Source: Acetobacter farinalis (GTDB lineage: Bacteria > Pseudomonadota > Alphaproteobacteria > Acetobacterales > Acetobacteraceae). Taken from it: a stretch of DNA of 64,000 bases. A program made the position numbers and the translations under genes. Positions 16,926-25,387 of the stretch are shown piece by piece (position 1 is the first letter of the stretch; each line of letters opens with the position of its first letter). Location of the stretch: NCBI RefSeq assembly GCF_011516935.1, contig NZ_WOTF01000001.1, forward strand, positions 620,001-684,000. Reading direction: 5' to 3'. The notes beneath the pieces are model-generated. The model was not told the origin of the DNA. It saw only the letters and a program-made list of their open reading frames with translations, and did not search any database.

Positions 16926-17777
16926 ATGAAGCAGGCGGTCTTATCTTTTTTTCGAGGTGGCGGTTCCGCCCTGCCGGGCTATCGGCTGGCGCTGGCGGCA
17001 ACGCTTCTCTGGACAGGTTTTTTCATTGTCCTGCCGCTTTGCGCGCTGGTCATCCGCCCGTGGCAGGATGGCGTGGGTGCCATGCTGGCCGCGACGCGCG
17101 ACACGCGGATGTTTGCGGCTCTCTGGACCAGCTTTTCCAGCGCCTTTCTGGCTGCGCTGTTTAACCTGCCGCTTGGGCTGCTGCTGGCATGGGCTCTGGT
17201 GCGGGGCGATTTGCCGGGGCGCAGGGTGGCGGATGCCCTGATTGATCTGCCTCTTGCTCTGCCCACCGCAGTTTCCGGCATTACGCTGGCAACATTGTAT
17301 GGCCCGCAAGGCTGGATTGGTGCGCCGCTGGCCCGCCTCGGGCTGGTTGTGGCCTACAGCCGCACCGGCATTGTGCTGGCGCTGATGTTCGTTGGTCTGC
17401 CTTTTGTGGTGCGCACGGTTGAACCTGTGCTGAAAAACCTGCCGCGTGATCTGGAAGAAGCAGCACTGCTTCTTGGGGCCAGACCTTGGCAGGTAGTCAC
17501 GCGTGTGATTATCGCCCCGCTGCTGCCTGCGCTGGTAACCGGGTTCGGTCTGGCTTTTGCGCGGGGCGTGGGGGAATATGGCTCGGTTATCTTCATTGCG
17601 GGCAATCAGCCTTTCAAAAGTGAAATTGCTCCGCTGCTGATTGTTGTCCGGTTGCAGGAATTCGATTATGCGGGCGCTACGGCCATTGCGCTGATCCTGC
17701 TGCTCACGTCCCTGCTCGCTCTGGTGCTGGTCAGCGCGGTGCGCAGGCGGCTGTCCGTGTGGGGGGACGCCGGATGA
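16926..17777 (+). CDS. cysT: Sulfate/thiosulfate ABC transporter permease CysT
   Basis: Inner-membrane permease of the CysTWA sulfate importer, 283 residues from the ATG at 16926 (a TTG three codons earlier is possible). Several hydrophobic helices are evident (first at LAATLLWTGFFIVLPLCALVI), and the EAA loop that contacts the ATPase is visible as EEAALLLGARPWQVVTRVII. It is the first of three transporter genes, separated from cysNC by 146 bp with a strong hairpin, and overlaps cysW by an ATGA junction. No binding-protein gene accompanies it. Confidence 0.93.
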   Translation: MKQAVLSFFRGGGSALPGYRLALAATLLWTGFFIVLPLCALVIRPWQDGVGAMLAATRDTRMFAALWTSFSSAFLAALFNLPLGLLLAWALVRGDLPGRRVADALIDLPLALPTAVSGITLATLYGPQGWIGAPLARLGLVVAYSRTGIVLALMFVGLPFVVRTVEPVLKNLPRDLEEAALLLGARPWQVVTRVIIAPLLPALVTGFGLAFARGVGEYGSVIFIAGNQPFKSEIAPLLIVVRLQEFDYAGATAIALILLLTSLLALVLVSAVRRRLSVWGDAG

Positions 17778-18577
17778 GGCGTTATGCTCTCTGGGCTGCA
17801 ACATGGGGGCTGATTGCCCTGGTGCTGCTCATGCCCCCCGCCGTGGTGGTGGCCGAGGCCCTGAAAAATGGTCTGGCCCCTGCTCTTGCGTCCTTTTCCG
17901 ATCCGGATGGACAGGCGGCAATCTGGCTCACGCTGGAGGTCACGGTTGTCTCCGTGCTGCTCAATACCGTCTTTGGTGTTCTGGCGGCGTGGGTGCTGAC
18001 AAAATACCGTTTTTCCGGTCGCTCTGCCCTGCTGGTGCTGGTTGAGCTGCCGCTGAGTATCTCCCCGGTGGTGTCGGGCCTTGTCTGGCTCCTGCTGTTT
18101 GGCGCGCAGGGCTGGTGGGGCCCCGCGCTGGAGCGGGCGGGTGTGCATATTGCCTTTGCCGTGCCGGGTATCATGCTGGCTACCGTGTTTGTCACTCTTC
18201 CCTACGTGGTTCGTACCCTTGTGCCCCTGATGGAGCAGCAGGGGCGTGATGCGGAAGAGGCCGCCATGCTGGCGGGAGCCGGGTTCTGGAACATTTTGTG
18301 GCGGGTTACGCTCCCCGGTGCGCGGGTGGCCCTGTTCTCGGGCATTCTGCTCACAACGGCGCGGGCCATGGGTGAGTTTGGCGCGGTTTCTGTTGTGTCG
18401 GGCCACATTCCCGGCCTGACTGAAACCATGCCGCTGCATATTGAAAGTCTTTATAATGGGTATCAGACCGTTGCGGCCTTCACGATGGCGGCCTTGCTCG
18501 CCGGAATGGCGATGATGGCCGTGCTGCTCCGCTCCGCGCCGGAGTATCTGGCCCGCTGGAAGGAGAAGCAGGCATGA
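17774..18577 (+). CDS. cysW: Sulfate/thiosulfate ABC transporter permease CysW
   Basis: Second permease subunit of the sulfate importer, 267 residues, multi-pass inner membrane. The EAA loop reads EEAAMLAGAGFWNILWRVTLP, and family segments GEFGAVSVVSGHIPG and TETMPLHIESLYNGY near the C-terminus are diagnostic of CysW. The start ATG at 17774 overlaps the cysT stop (ATGA), and its own stop overlaps the cysA start in the same way, so translation of cysT-cysW-cysA is coupled. Confidence 0.95.
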   Translation: MRRYALWAATWGLIALVLLMPPAVVVAEALKNGLAPALASFSDPDGQAAIWLTLEVTVVSVLLNTVFGVLAAWVLTKYRFSGRSALLVLVELPLSISPVVSGLVWLLLFGAQGWWGPALERAGVHIAFAVPGIMLATVFVTLPYVVRTLVPLMEQQGRDAEEAAMLAGAGFWNILWRVTLPGARVALFSGILLTTARAMGEFGAVSVVSGHIPGLTETMPLHIESLYNGYQTVAAFTMAALLAGMAMMAVLLRSAPEYLARWKEKQA

Positions 18578-19638
18578 GTGTGCAGGTTGAAAATCTGGTG
18601 CGCCATGCGCCGGGCAGCACGCGGCGCCTGCTGGATGATGTTTCCCTGACTGTGCCCACCGGCGCGTTTGTGGCGCTGGTCGGCCCCTCTGGCGCGGGGA
18701 AAACCACCCTGCTTCGCGCGATTGCCGGGCTGGATACGTTTGAGCACGGAACACTTCTGCTGGACGGCCAAGGCATGGGGTCCATGCGTGACCGTGCCCG
18801 TAAAATTGGCTTTGTCTTCCAGAATTACGCGCTTTTTCCGCATATGACGGTGGCACGGAACATTGCCTTCGGGTTGGATGTGCTGCCGCGTTCAGAGCGC
18901 CCGACCCGCTCCGCAAGTGCAGCCCGCGTGCAGGATCTGCTGGAGCTGATGCAGATTCCCGATGCCGGGCCGTCTTACCCTGCCCGGCTTTCTGGCGGGC
19001 AGAGGCAGCGAGTGGCTCTGGCCCGTGCACTGGCAACAGGCCCGAAATTGCTGCTGCTGGATGAACCGTTTGGCGCGCTGGACCCCATTGTGCGGCGCTC
19101 TATTCGTACATGGCTGAAGGCCCTGCATGAGCGGCTTGGGCTGACAACCATTCTGGTCACGCATGATCAGGATGAGGCCGTGGAAATAGCAGACCGCATT
19201 GTGGTGATGCAGGGCGGCCGGATTGTGCAGGACGCCACGCCGGAAGTCCTGAACCAGAACCCGCAGACAGCCTTTGTCATGGAATTTCTTGGCGAGGCAT
19301 CGTCTTTTTCCGGGACGGTGCGGGATGGCCTGATGGTGCCGGATGAAGCTGGCGTGCTGCCTTTCCCTGTTGCCGCGAGCGTTTCCCCCGGCCCTGTGAC
19401 AGCTATGCTGCGCCCCTATGAAATTCAGGTGCGTCCGGGTGTGGAAGGAGGCCCGGCTGTTGTGTTTTCCGCGGACGGCGCACGGAACGGATACCGGCAC
19501 TACAAGGCCCATCTGGCGGACCGCCTTATTCCCTTCTGGGTGCCGGATTATGCGGGAAACCCTGTAGAGGGGCAGGCATCCGGCCTGCTGGATATCAGCC
19601 GGGCAAGACTGTTCCGGGAGGGCCAGCGGTGCGGGTGA
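18574..19638 (+). CDS. cysA: Sulfate/thiosulfate ABC transporter ATP-binding protein CysA
   Basis: ATPase of the sulfate importer, 354 residues. Walker A GPSGAGKTTLL, signature LSGGQRQRVALARAL, Walker B LLLLDEPFGALD and the switch histidine in LVTHDQDEA are all intact. A C-terminal TOBE-like regulatory domain (about residues 245-354) follows, including TAMLRPYEIQVRP. It closes the coupled cysT-cysW-cysA set; 145 bp separate it from the next gene. Confidence 0.95.
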   Translation: MSVQVENLVRHAPGSTRRLLDDVSLTVPTGAFVALVGPSGAGKTTLLRAIAGLDTFEHGTLLLDGQGMGSMRDRARKIGFVFQNYALFPHMTVARNIAFGLDVLPRSERPTRSASAARVQDLLELMQIPDAGPSYPARLSGGQRQRVALARALATGPKLLLLDEPFGALDPIVRRSIRTWLKALHERLGLTTILVTHDQDEAVEIADRIVVMQGGRIVQDATPEVLNQNPQTAFVMEFLGEASSFSGTVRDGLMVPDEAGVLPFPVAASVSPGPVTAMLRPYEIQVRPGVEGGPAVVFSADGARNGYRHYKAHLADRLIPFWVPDYAGNPVEGQASGLLDISRARLFREGQRCG

Positions 19639-19783
19639 CCGTACTGGCATAGCAGGAGAGAGTATTGCGCCGCGCCGCGTAGTATTTATTTTACAATCAC
19701 TCGTTTTGATCCGTGGTATATTGATGCCTTGCCTCGGGTCATGTAGATTTCTTCTCAGGGGTCATTCCGGAAAGGGATATACC

Positions 19784-20128
19784 GTGGACCGTAGAAACAG
19801 TCGCCGGGATGCCGAAGGCTCCAGCGTCATTACCGCCAATCGTCTTCTTGATGGCCGCATTGTCTGGCTGGGTGAGGATGGCCAGTGGCGGATCCTGATT
19901 GAAGAGGCCAGACTCTTTCCCAACAGCGCGGTTGAGGACGTTCTGAAGGCCTGTAACGCCCGTGCGCAGGATGATGCTCTGGTCGGGATTTATGGCGTTC
20001 AGGTGGTCCGCACGGCCTCTGGCCTTCAGCCTGTAACCAGCCGGGAGCGTATTCGTGCGGCTGGCCCCAGCGTCCATCCGGAATTCAGCCCGGACTGGCA
20101 GATGGCCCAGTCCGCGGTACATGCCTGA
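19784..20128 (+). CDS. DUF2849 protein, sulfite-reductase associated
   Basis: A 114-residue cytoplasmic protein starting at the GTG at 19784, which has an AAAGGGA ribosome site 7 nt upstream. It matches the DUF2849 pattern (ITANRLLDGRIVWLGEDGQW followed by an acidic region and VVRTASGLQPVTSRERIRAAGPSV). DUF2849 genes sit immediately before the sulfite reductase gene in many alphaproteobacteria, as here (27 bp). Function is unknown; the tight association suggests a role in siroheme-reductase activity or its electron supply. Confidence 0.82.
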   Translation: MDRRNSRRDAEGSSVITANRLLDGRIVWLGEDGQWRILIEEARLFPNSAVEDVLKACNARAQDDALVGIYGVQVVRTASGLQPVTSRERIRAAGPSVHPEFSPDWQMAQSAVHA

Positions 20129-20155
20129 ACAGAACGATCAGAATTGGCTTTTTCC

Positions 20156-21850
20156 ATGTCTCACTCGCCATCTTCTCCCCTGCCCGTCGGGCATTATGCT
20201 TATGATGATGTTGACCGTACGTTTCTGAAGCAGCGCGTTGCCCAGTTCCGTGATCAGGTTGAACGCCGCCTTTCCGGTGCGTTGACAGAGGAAGAGTTCA
20301 AGCCGCTCCGGCTCATGAACGGCCTCTATCTTCAGCTCCATGCCTACATGCTGCGGATTGCCATCCCCTATGGGGTGATCAGTGCGCGGCAGATGCGCAC
20401 ATTGGCGCATATTGCCCGCACGTATGACAGGGATTACGGGCATTTCACAACGCGCCAGAATATCCAGTTCAACTGGATCAAGCTGGAACAGGCCCCCGAA
20501 ATCCTGAATGTTCTGGCGGATGCGGACATGCACGCCATACAGACAAGCGGGAACTGCATCCGGAACGTGACGGCCGATCAGTTTGCAGGCGCTGCGGTGG
20601 ATGAAGTGCTGGACCCGCGTGTGTATGCGGAAATCCTGCGGCAGTGGTCCACCCTGCATCCGGAGTTCACCTTCCTCCCCCGCAAGTTCAAGATTGCCGT
20701 CTCCGGCAGCAGGCAGGACCGCGTGGCGGCGCGCTTCCATGATATCGGGCTGATCGCGCATGCAGGTGAGAACGGTCGCCCTGTGTTTGAAGTCCTTGTA
20801 GGGGGCGGGCTGGGGCGCACGCCTGCTGTTGGCGTAAGGCTGCGGGATGATCTGCCGGAAGAGGATCTGATTGCGTATCTCGAAGCCATTCTGCGTGTGT
20901 ATAACGCGCATGGGCGGCGGGATAATATCTACAAGGCCCGGATCAAAATTCTGGTGCAGGCCCTTGGCGCGGAAGAATTCCTCTCTCAGGTGAATGCGGA
21001 ATTCGCGGCAATGGATCGTGCGCGCTACCGCCTGCCCGAAGCGGTGGTTGAGGCCATCCGTGCACGTTTTGGCGCGCCGGTTTTTGCCCCTGCGGGAGAT
21101 GCTGAAGCAAAACTGGCGGCCCAGCGGAAGGCGGACCGGGCGTTTGATGCATGGGTCAGCACGAATAGCCACCCTCACAAACAGCCCGGCTATGCGTCCG
21201 TTACTGTCTCCTGCAAGCCTGCGGGTGGAATTCCGGGGGATGTGACATCCGCCCAGATGGACCTGCTGGCTGATCTGGCGGAGCAGTACAGCTTTGGCGA
21301 ACTGCGTATCACGCACCTGCAGAATGTGGTTCTGGGGCATGTCCGGCAGGATGCGCTGTATGAAGTCTGGCAGGCGCTGGAGAAAAACGGTCTGGGGACT
21401 GCGAATATCGGCTTCGTGACCGATATCGTGGCCTGCCCGGGGCTTGATTATTGCTCGCTGGCGAATGCACGCGCCATCCCTATTGCCCAGAAGCTGAGTG
21501 CGCGTTTTGCAAACCCCGATCTGCAACGGGAAATCGGGCCGCTGCGGCTGAATATTTCCGGCTGTATCAATGCTTGCGGCCATCACCATGCCGGGCATAT
21601 CGGCATTCTGGGGGTTGATAAACGGGGTGAGGAAGCCTTCCAGATCACTCTGGGCGGCAGTTCCGGAGACAAAGGCGCCTCTATTGGGCAAATTCTGGGG
21701 TCAGCCATGTCGGAAGAGGAAACGGTTGATGCAATCGCCCGGATCATTGATACGTATCTTGCCAGAAGGACGGCGGGTGAGCAGTTTATTGAAACGTGCC
21801 GCCGTTTAGGCACAGCACCATTCAAGGACGCCGCATATGCCCCTGCTTGA
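20156..21850 (+). CDS. cysI: Sulfite reductase hemoprotein (CysI / nitrite-sulfite reductase family)
   Basis: Six-electron reduction of sulfite to sulfide using siroheme and a [4Fe-4S] cluster. The 564-residue chain (ATG 20156; a TTG four codons earlier is possible) has the duplicated ferredoxin-like/siroheme architecture. The cluster cysteines are in VACPGLDYCSLA and SGCINACGHHHAGHIG, the Cx5C plus Cx3C pattern of this family. No flavoprotein partner CysJ is encoded nearby. It overlaps the DUF934 gene by 14 bp, completing DUF2849-cysI-DUF934. Confidence 0.94.
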   Translation: MSHSPSSPLPVGHYAYDDVDRTFLKQRVAQFRDQVERRLSGALTEEEFKPLRLMNGLYLQLHAYMLRIAIPYGVISARQMRTLAHIARTYDRDYGHFTTRQNIQFNWIKLEQAPEILNVLADADMHAIQTSGNCIRNVTADQFAGAAVDEVLDPRVYAEILRQWSTLHPEFTFLPRKFKIAVSGSRQDRVAARFHDIGLIAHAGENGRPVFEVLVGGGLGRTPAVGVRLRDDLPEEDLIAYLEAILRVYNAHGRRDNIYKARIKILVQALGAEEFLSQVNAEFAAMDRARYRLPEAVVEAIRARFGAPVFAPAGDAEAKLAAQRKADRAFDAWVSTNSHPHKQPGYASVTVSCKPAGGIPGDVTSAQMDLLADLAEQYSFGELRITHLQNVVLGHVRQDALYEVWQALEKNGLGTANIGFVTDIVACPGLDYCSLANARAIPIAQKLSARFANPDLQREIGPLRLNISGCINACGHHHAGHIGILGVDKRGEEAFQITLGGSSGDKGASIGQILGSAMSEEETVDAIARIIDTYLARRTAGEQFIETCRRLGTAPFKDAAYAPA

Positions 21851-22325
21851 GAACGGCCAGATACTCCCGGACACATGGCAGGTGGCTGCTGAAGGTGAAC
21901 CTCTCCCGGCGGGGGATGTTCTGGTACCGCTGGCGCGGCTTTCTGAAGGGCTGGGCCGGAACAGTGAGGGACGGCTGGGTGTTGTGCTGACATCCTCTGA
22001 TGAGGTTGAGGATCTGCGTGATGTCCTGCCCCGGCTGGATGTTGTGCTGCTGACATTCCCGGTGTTTCGGGATGGCCGGCCTTTTACGCAGGCCCGGACC
22101 CTGCGCGAGCATCTGCAGTTCAAGGGGGCTATCCGTGCGGGGGGCCATATCCTGCCGGACCAGTATGAATTTCTGCTCCGCTGCGGCGTGACGGCGGTGG
22201 TTCTGCCTGAGGGGGCCGATCCGGCTGTCTGGCAGAAAGCGCATGAGGCCTTCACGGTGGCGTATCAGCCCTCCATACTGGCTGAACCGGCGGAAGGATT
22301 TGCCTTCAGGCGGAGGCTGCTCTAG
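21837..22325 (+). CDS. DUF934 protein, sulfite-reductase associated
   Basis: A 162-residue protein of the DUF934 family, annotated in many genomes as a putative oxidoreductase-like partner of sulfite reductase. Recognisable segments are RDGRPFTQARTLRE and GHILPDQYEFLLRCG, followed by FTVAYQPS. The start lies inside the end of cysI (14-bp overlap), implying coupled translation. Its biochemical role is unresolved; conservation next to cysI argues for a function in the same reduction step. Confidence 0.85.
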   Translation: MPLLENGQILPDTWQVAAEGEPLPAGDVLVPLARLSEGLGRNSEGRLGVVLTSSDEVEDLRDVLPRLDVVLLTFPVFRDGRPFTQARTLREHLQFKGAIRAGGHILPDQYEFLLRCGVTAVVLPEGADPAVWQKAHEAFTVAYQPSILAEPAEGFAFRRRLL

Positions 22326-22343
22326 CGCGGAGGGGCTGACGTC

Positions 22344-24356
22344 GTGGCACGCCGTCTGCTTTCTCCGGGGTCTTTTGTTCGCAAAATTCTTGTCGGTACA
22401 ATCCGGGGGTATCTTGGTTTTGCCCTGCGCACAACGCGCTGGACAATCAGTGTTGAGCCGGAGGCCCGCCGGGTTCTGACATGCGAGGATGGCCGGACGG
22501 GCGTGGTTGCCTTCTGGCACGAAGTTCTGCCCCTTACCCCCGCCTTGTGGTGGTGGGCGGAACCACAAAATCCGGCCATGCGCCTGCATGTGCTCATCAG
22601 CCGCAATCAGGATGGGCGGTTGATTGCCGATATTGTCGGGAAATGGCGGATCTGGTCCATTGCCGGTTCATCCGACACACGGGGTAAAGACAAGGGTGGT
22701 GCAGCCGCCTTGCGGCGCATGCGGGCCAGATTACGACACGGTGGTATTGTTGCCATTACGCCCGATGGCCCCCGGGGGCCACGCAGGCAGGCCCAGCAGG
22801 GGGCGACGGCTGTGGCCGCTCTTGCCAGAAGGCCAATTGTTCCGGTTGGGGCAACCTGCCTGAGTATTCGCCTGAAATCATGGGATAAAATGATCGTGCC
22901 GTTGCCGTTTGGGCGCGGTTATCTGGTGTGTGGTGCACCGCTGCTGCTCCCGCGCGAGAAAGAGGCTGACCCCGAGCATAGTGCAGACCGCCTTCTGGCC
23001 GAGGCCATTACGCGGGTCACGACGGAGGCCGAGCAGTTTTCGGGCGCTCATCCGGGGTGGCGGCAGGAAAAACTCTGGCTTGCCCCCTTGTCTCTCCAGC
23101 CATCACGAGTGTGGAGTGCCGTGGCGACTGCTCTGGCCCCGCTCCTGCCCTTTCTGCTGCGCTGGCGGCAGACACGCGGCAAGGAGAGTCCGGGCCGCGT
23201 GCGGGAGAAAATGGGGTTTGCATCCCGGCAGCGGCCGCCGGGGCCGCTGGTGTGGTTCCATGCCGCCAGTGTGGGAGAAGTGGTTTCCATTCTTCCGCTG
23301 GTGGAAATCTGTCTGGCAAAAAATGCCGCACTTACCGCGCTGGTCACAACCGGCACGGTCACGGCTGCGAGCCTGCTGCAGCAGCGTCTTACGCATCCGC
23401 GGCTGGTGCATCAGTTTGTCCCGCTCGATGTTCCGCGTTGGGGGCGGCGTTTTCTGGCGCACTGGCAACCACAGGCGGTGGTTTTTACAGAAAGTGAACT
23501 CTGGCCGAACCTGATCGGTCTGTGCCACCAGCAGGCTGTGCCTGTGGCGTTGGTTAATGGACGCATGTCCGGGCGTTCGTTCCGGGGGTGGCTGAAGCTG
23601 CGGCCTGTCGCGCGGCGGATGCTGGAACGCTTTGCCTGGATCGCACCGCGTTCCGAAGAGGATTCCGAGCGCTTCCGTCGTCTTGGCGCGCGCTCTCTGC
23701 TGGCGGCCGGAGATATCAAGACCGCAGCTCCGGCTTTGCCGGTTGATCCGGCGGCCTTGCAGGCTGTCACGCAGCAGCTTGCCGGGCGGCCGGTTTTTCT
23801 GGCGGCGTCTACGCACGAAGGAGAGGAAGAGAGGATATGGCAGGCCGCTCAAAGCCTTCGTGCCAGTTTTCCTTCTCTGTTGACCATTCTTGTGCCCCGT
23901 CATCCTGAACGGGGGGCGGCGGTCAGCGCGATTTGTGGTGGCGCGCCCCGCCGTGCGCTGGGGCAGTTCCCGGCCCGGACGGATGCTGTGTGGGTGTGTG
24001 ACACGCTGGGAGAACTGGGGCTGTTTTACCGGCTGGCCGAAGTGGTGTTTCTCGGCAACAGCCTGCCGGATGTCCGGAACGGCGGCGGCGGGCATAATCC
24101 GTTTGAACCGGCGCGGCTGGACTGTGCGCTGGCCACCGGGCCTCTGACCCAGAATTTTCATGAAGCCTTTGCTGTTCTTGGCAAAAGCGTTGCGTCTGTC
24201 TCGACGGCTTCAGACCTTGCAGGCTGGGTTGCCACACTGCTGAAGCACCCGGACCAGCGTGAAGCACGGGCGGCAGAAGCGCGGGCCGTGGCAACGGCCA
24301 ACACGGCTTTACCGGAGGAACTGGCCGAAAAAGTTCTGGGGCTTCTGTCATCATGA
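22344..24356 (+). CDS. waaA: Fusion of DUF374 acyltransferase-like domain and Kdo transferase WaaA
   Basis: A single 670-residue frame with two parts. Residues 1 to about 230 match DUF374, an LPLAT-superfamily domain (VAFWHEVLPL, then GGIVAITPDGPRGPRR). From about residue 250 to the end is a complete Kdo transferase, including its own membrane-anchor-like ALAPLLPFLLRWR, HAASVGEVVSILPL, TESELWPNLI, VNGRMSGRSF and GNSLPDVRNGGGGHNPFEPA. WaaA adds Kdo to lipid IVA at the cytoplasmic face of the inner membrane. The GTG start has GGAGGGG 8 nt upstream, and the stop overlaps the lpxK start. The DUF374 half may acylate or bind a lipid A precursor. Confidence 0.9.
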   Translation: MARRLLSPGSFVRKILVGTIRGYLGFALRTTRWTISVEPEARRVLTCEDGRTGVVAFWHEVLPLTPALWWWAEPQNPAMRLHVLISRNQDGRLIADIVGKWRIWSIAGSSDTRGKDKGGAAALRRMRARLRHGGIVAITPDGPRGPRRQAQQGATAVAALARRPIVPVGATCLSIRLKSWDKMIVPLPFGRGYLVCGAPLLLPREKEADPEHSADRLLAEAITRVTTEAEQFSGAHPGWRQEKLWLAPLSLQPSRVWSAVATALAPLLPFLLRWRQTRGKESPGRVREKMGFASRQRPPGPLVWFHAASVGEVVSILPLVEICLAKNAALTALVTTGTVTAASLLQQRLTHPRLVHQFVPLDVPRWGRRFLAHWQPQAVVFTESELWPNLIGLCHQQAVPVALVNGRMSGRSFRGWLKLRPVARRMLERFAWIAPRSEEDSERFRRLGARSLLAAGDIKTAAPALPVDPAALQAVTQQLAGRPVFLAASTHEGEEERIWQAAQSLRASFPSLLTILVPRHPERGAAVSAICGGAPRRALGQFPARTDAVWVCDTLGELGLFYRLAEVVFLGNSLPDVRNGGGGHNPFEPARLDCALATGPLTQNFHEAFAVLGKSVASVSTASDLAGWVATLLKHPDQREARAAEARAVATANTALPEELAEKVLGLLSS

Positions 24357-25387
24357 GCAGTCCTCGCATCTCCCGGTCCCCTCGTTTCCAACCGCGCCGT
24401 TTCTGGCCGCCCCTTTTCTGGACAAATCCCGAGGCCAGATGTCTTCCCGGCCTGCTGTGGCCAGCTTCTGCCCTTGTGGCGGCCTGTGCGGCGGCACGGC
24501 AGAAAAAGCCAGGCTGGAAAGCGCCCGTGCCGGTGCTGTGCTGTGGCAATATCTCTGTAGGCGGCACGGGCAAGACGACGGTGGTGCTGGACATTGTGGC
24601 CCGCCTGCAAAAACGGGGAGTTGCCGTTCATGCCCTGACGCGCGGCTATGGCGGGCGCATTAAAACCACGACGCAGGTGGACGCTGCCCGACACACGGCA
24701 CAGGATGTGGGGGATGAAGCCCTGCTGCTGGCCCAGTGCTGCCCCACATGGGTTGGGGGAGATCGGGCTGCATCCGCCAGGGCGGCGGTAGCTGCCGGAG
24801 CCGCATGCCTGATCATGGATGATGGATTTCAGAATCCGGGCCTGCACAAGGATATGTCCCTGCTTGTGGTGGATGGCGTGGCAGGGCTTGGCAATGGGCA
24901 TGTACTCCCGGCCGGACCCTTGCGGGAAAAGCCCGAGAATGCGCTGCGTCGGGCTTCGGCTGTTCTGCTCATCGGGGAGGATGAGACCGGCGTTCTGGAG
25001 CGTTATGCTCCGGTTCTGCCTTCCGTCCTGCAGGCGCGCCTGCAAACCGGGCAGGATGTGGAGGCCCTGCGGGGTACGCGCTGCATTGCGTTCGCAGGGT
25101 TGGGGCGGCCATCCAAATTTTTTGAAGGGTTGAGGGAGGCCGGGGTGAGCCCCGTTCAGTGTCTCGCTTTTCCGGATCATTATTTTTATACAGATCAGGA
25201 TATGACCCACCTTGTTTCTCTGGCCCGCGAGGCCGATGCGCAGCTTGTCACCACCCCCAAGGATACAGTGCGGTTTCCCCCAGCGTTCAGAAAACAGCTC
25301 CGGACAGTGGGGGTTGGCCTGTTCTGGCAGGATCAGGCCGCGCCGGAGGCCCTGCTTGACCGGCTTTTAAATCCGGTGCGGGCATGA
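24353..25387 (+). CDS. lpxK: Tetraacyldisaccharide 4'-kinase
   Basis: Phosphorylates the 4' position of the lipid A disaccharide at the inner membrane. The 344 residues contain an N-terminal membrane-associated helix (LLWPASALVAACAAAR), the P-loop GNISVGGTGKTT, LTRGYGGR, the DDGFQNPGLHKD segment and late FPDHYFYT. The gene overlaps waaA and the following acyltransferase by ATGA junctions, so three consecutive lipid A steps are translationally coupled. Confidence 0.95.
   Translation: MSSPRISRSPRFQPRRFWPPLFWTNPEARCLPGLLWPASALVAACAAARQKKPGWKAPVPVLCCGNISVGGTGKTTVVLDIVARLQKRGVAVHALTRGYGGRIKTTTQVDAARHTAQDVGDEALLLAQCCPTWVGGDRAASARAAVAAGAACLIMDDGFQNPGLHKDMSLLVVDGVAGLGNGHVLPAGPLREKPENALRRASAVLLIGEDETGVLERYAPVLPSVLQARLQTGQDVEALRGTRCIAFAGLGRPSKFFEGLREAGVSPVQCLAFPDHYFYTDQDMTHLVSLAREADAQLVTTPKDTVRFPPAFRKQLRTVGVGLFWQDQAAPEALLDRLLNPVRA

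Noticed and set aside
17666-19036. 456-codon minus-strand frame opposite cysW and cysA
   Set aside because: His/Arg/Gln-rich translation typical of antisense frames in GC-rich genes.
20138-21691. 517-codon minus-strand frame opposite cysI
   Set aside because: Shadow of the sulfite reductase gene; no start context or recognisable motif.
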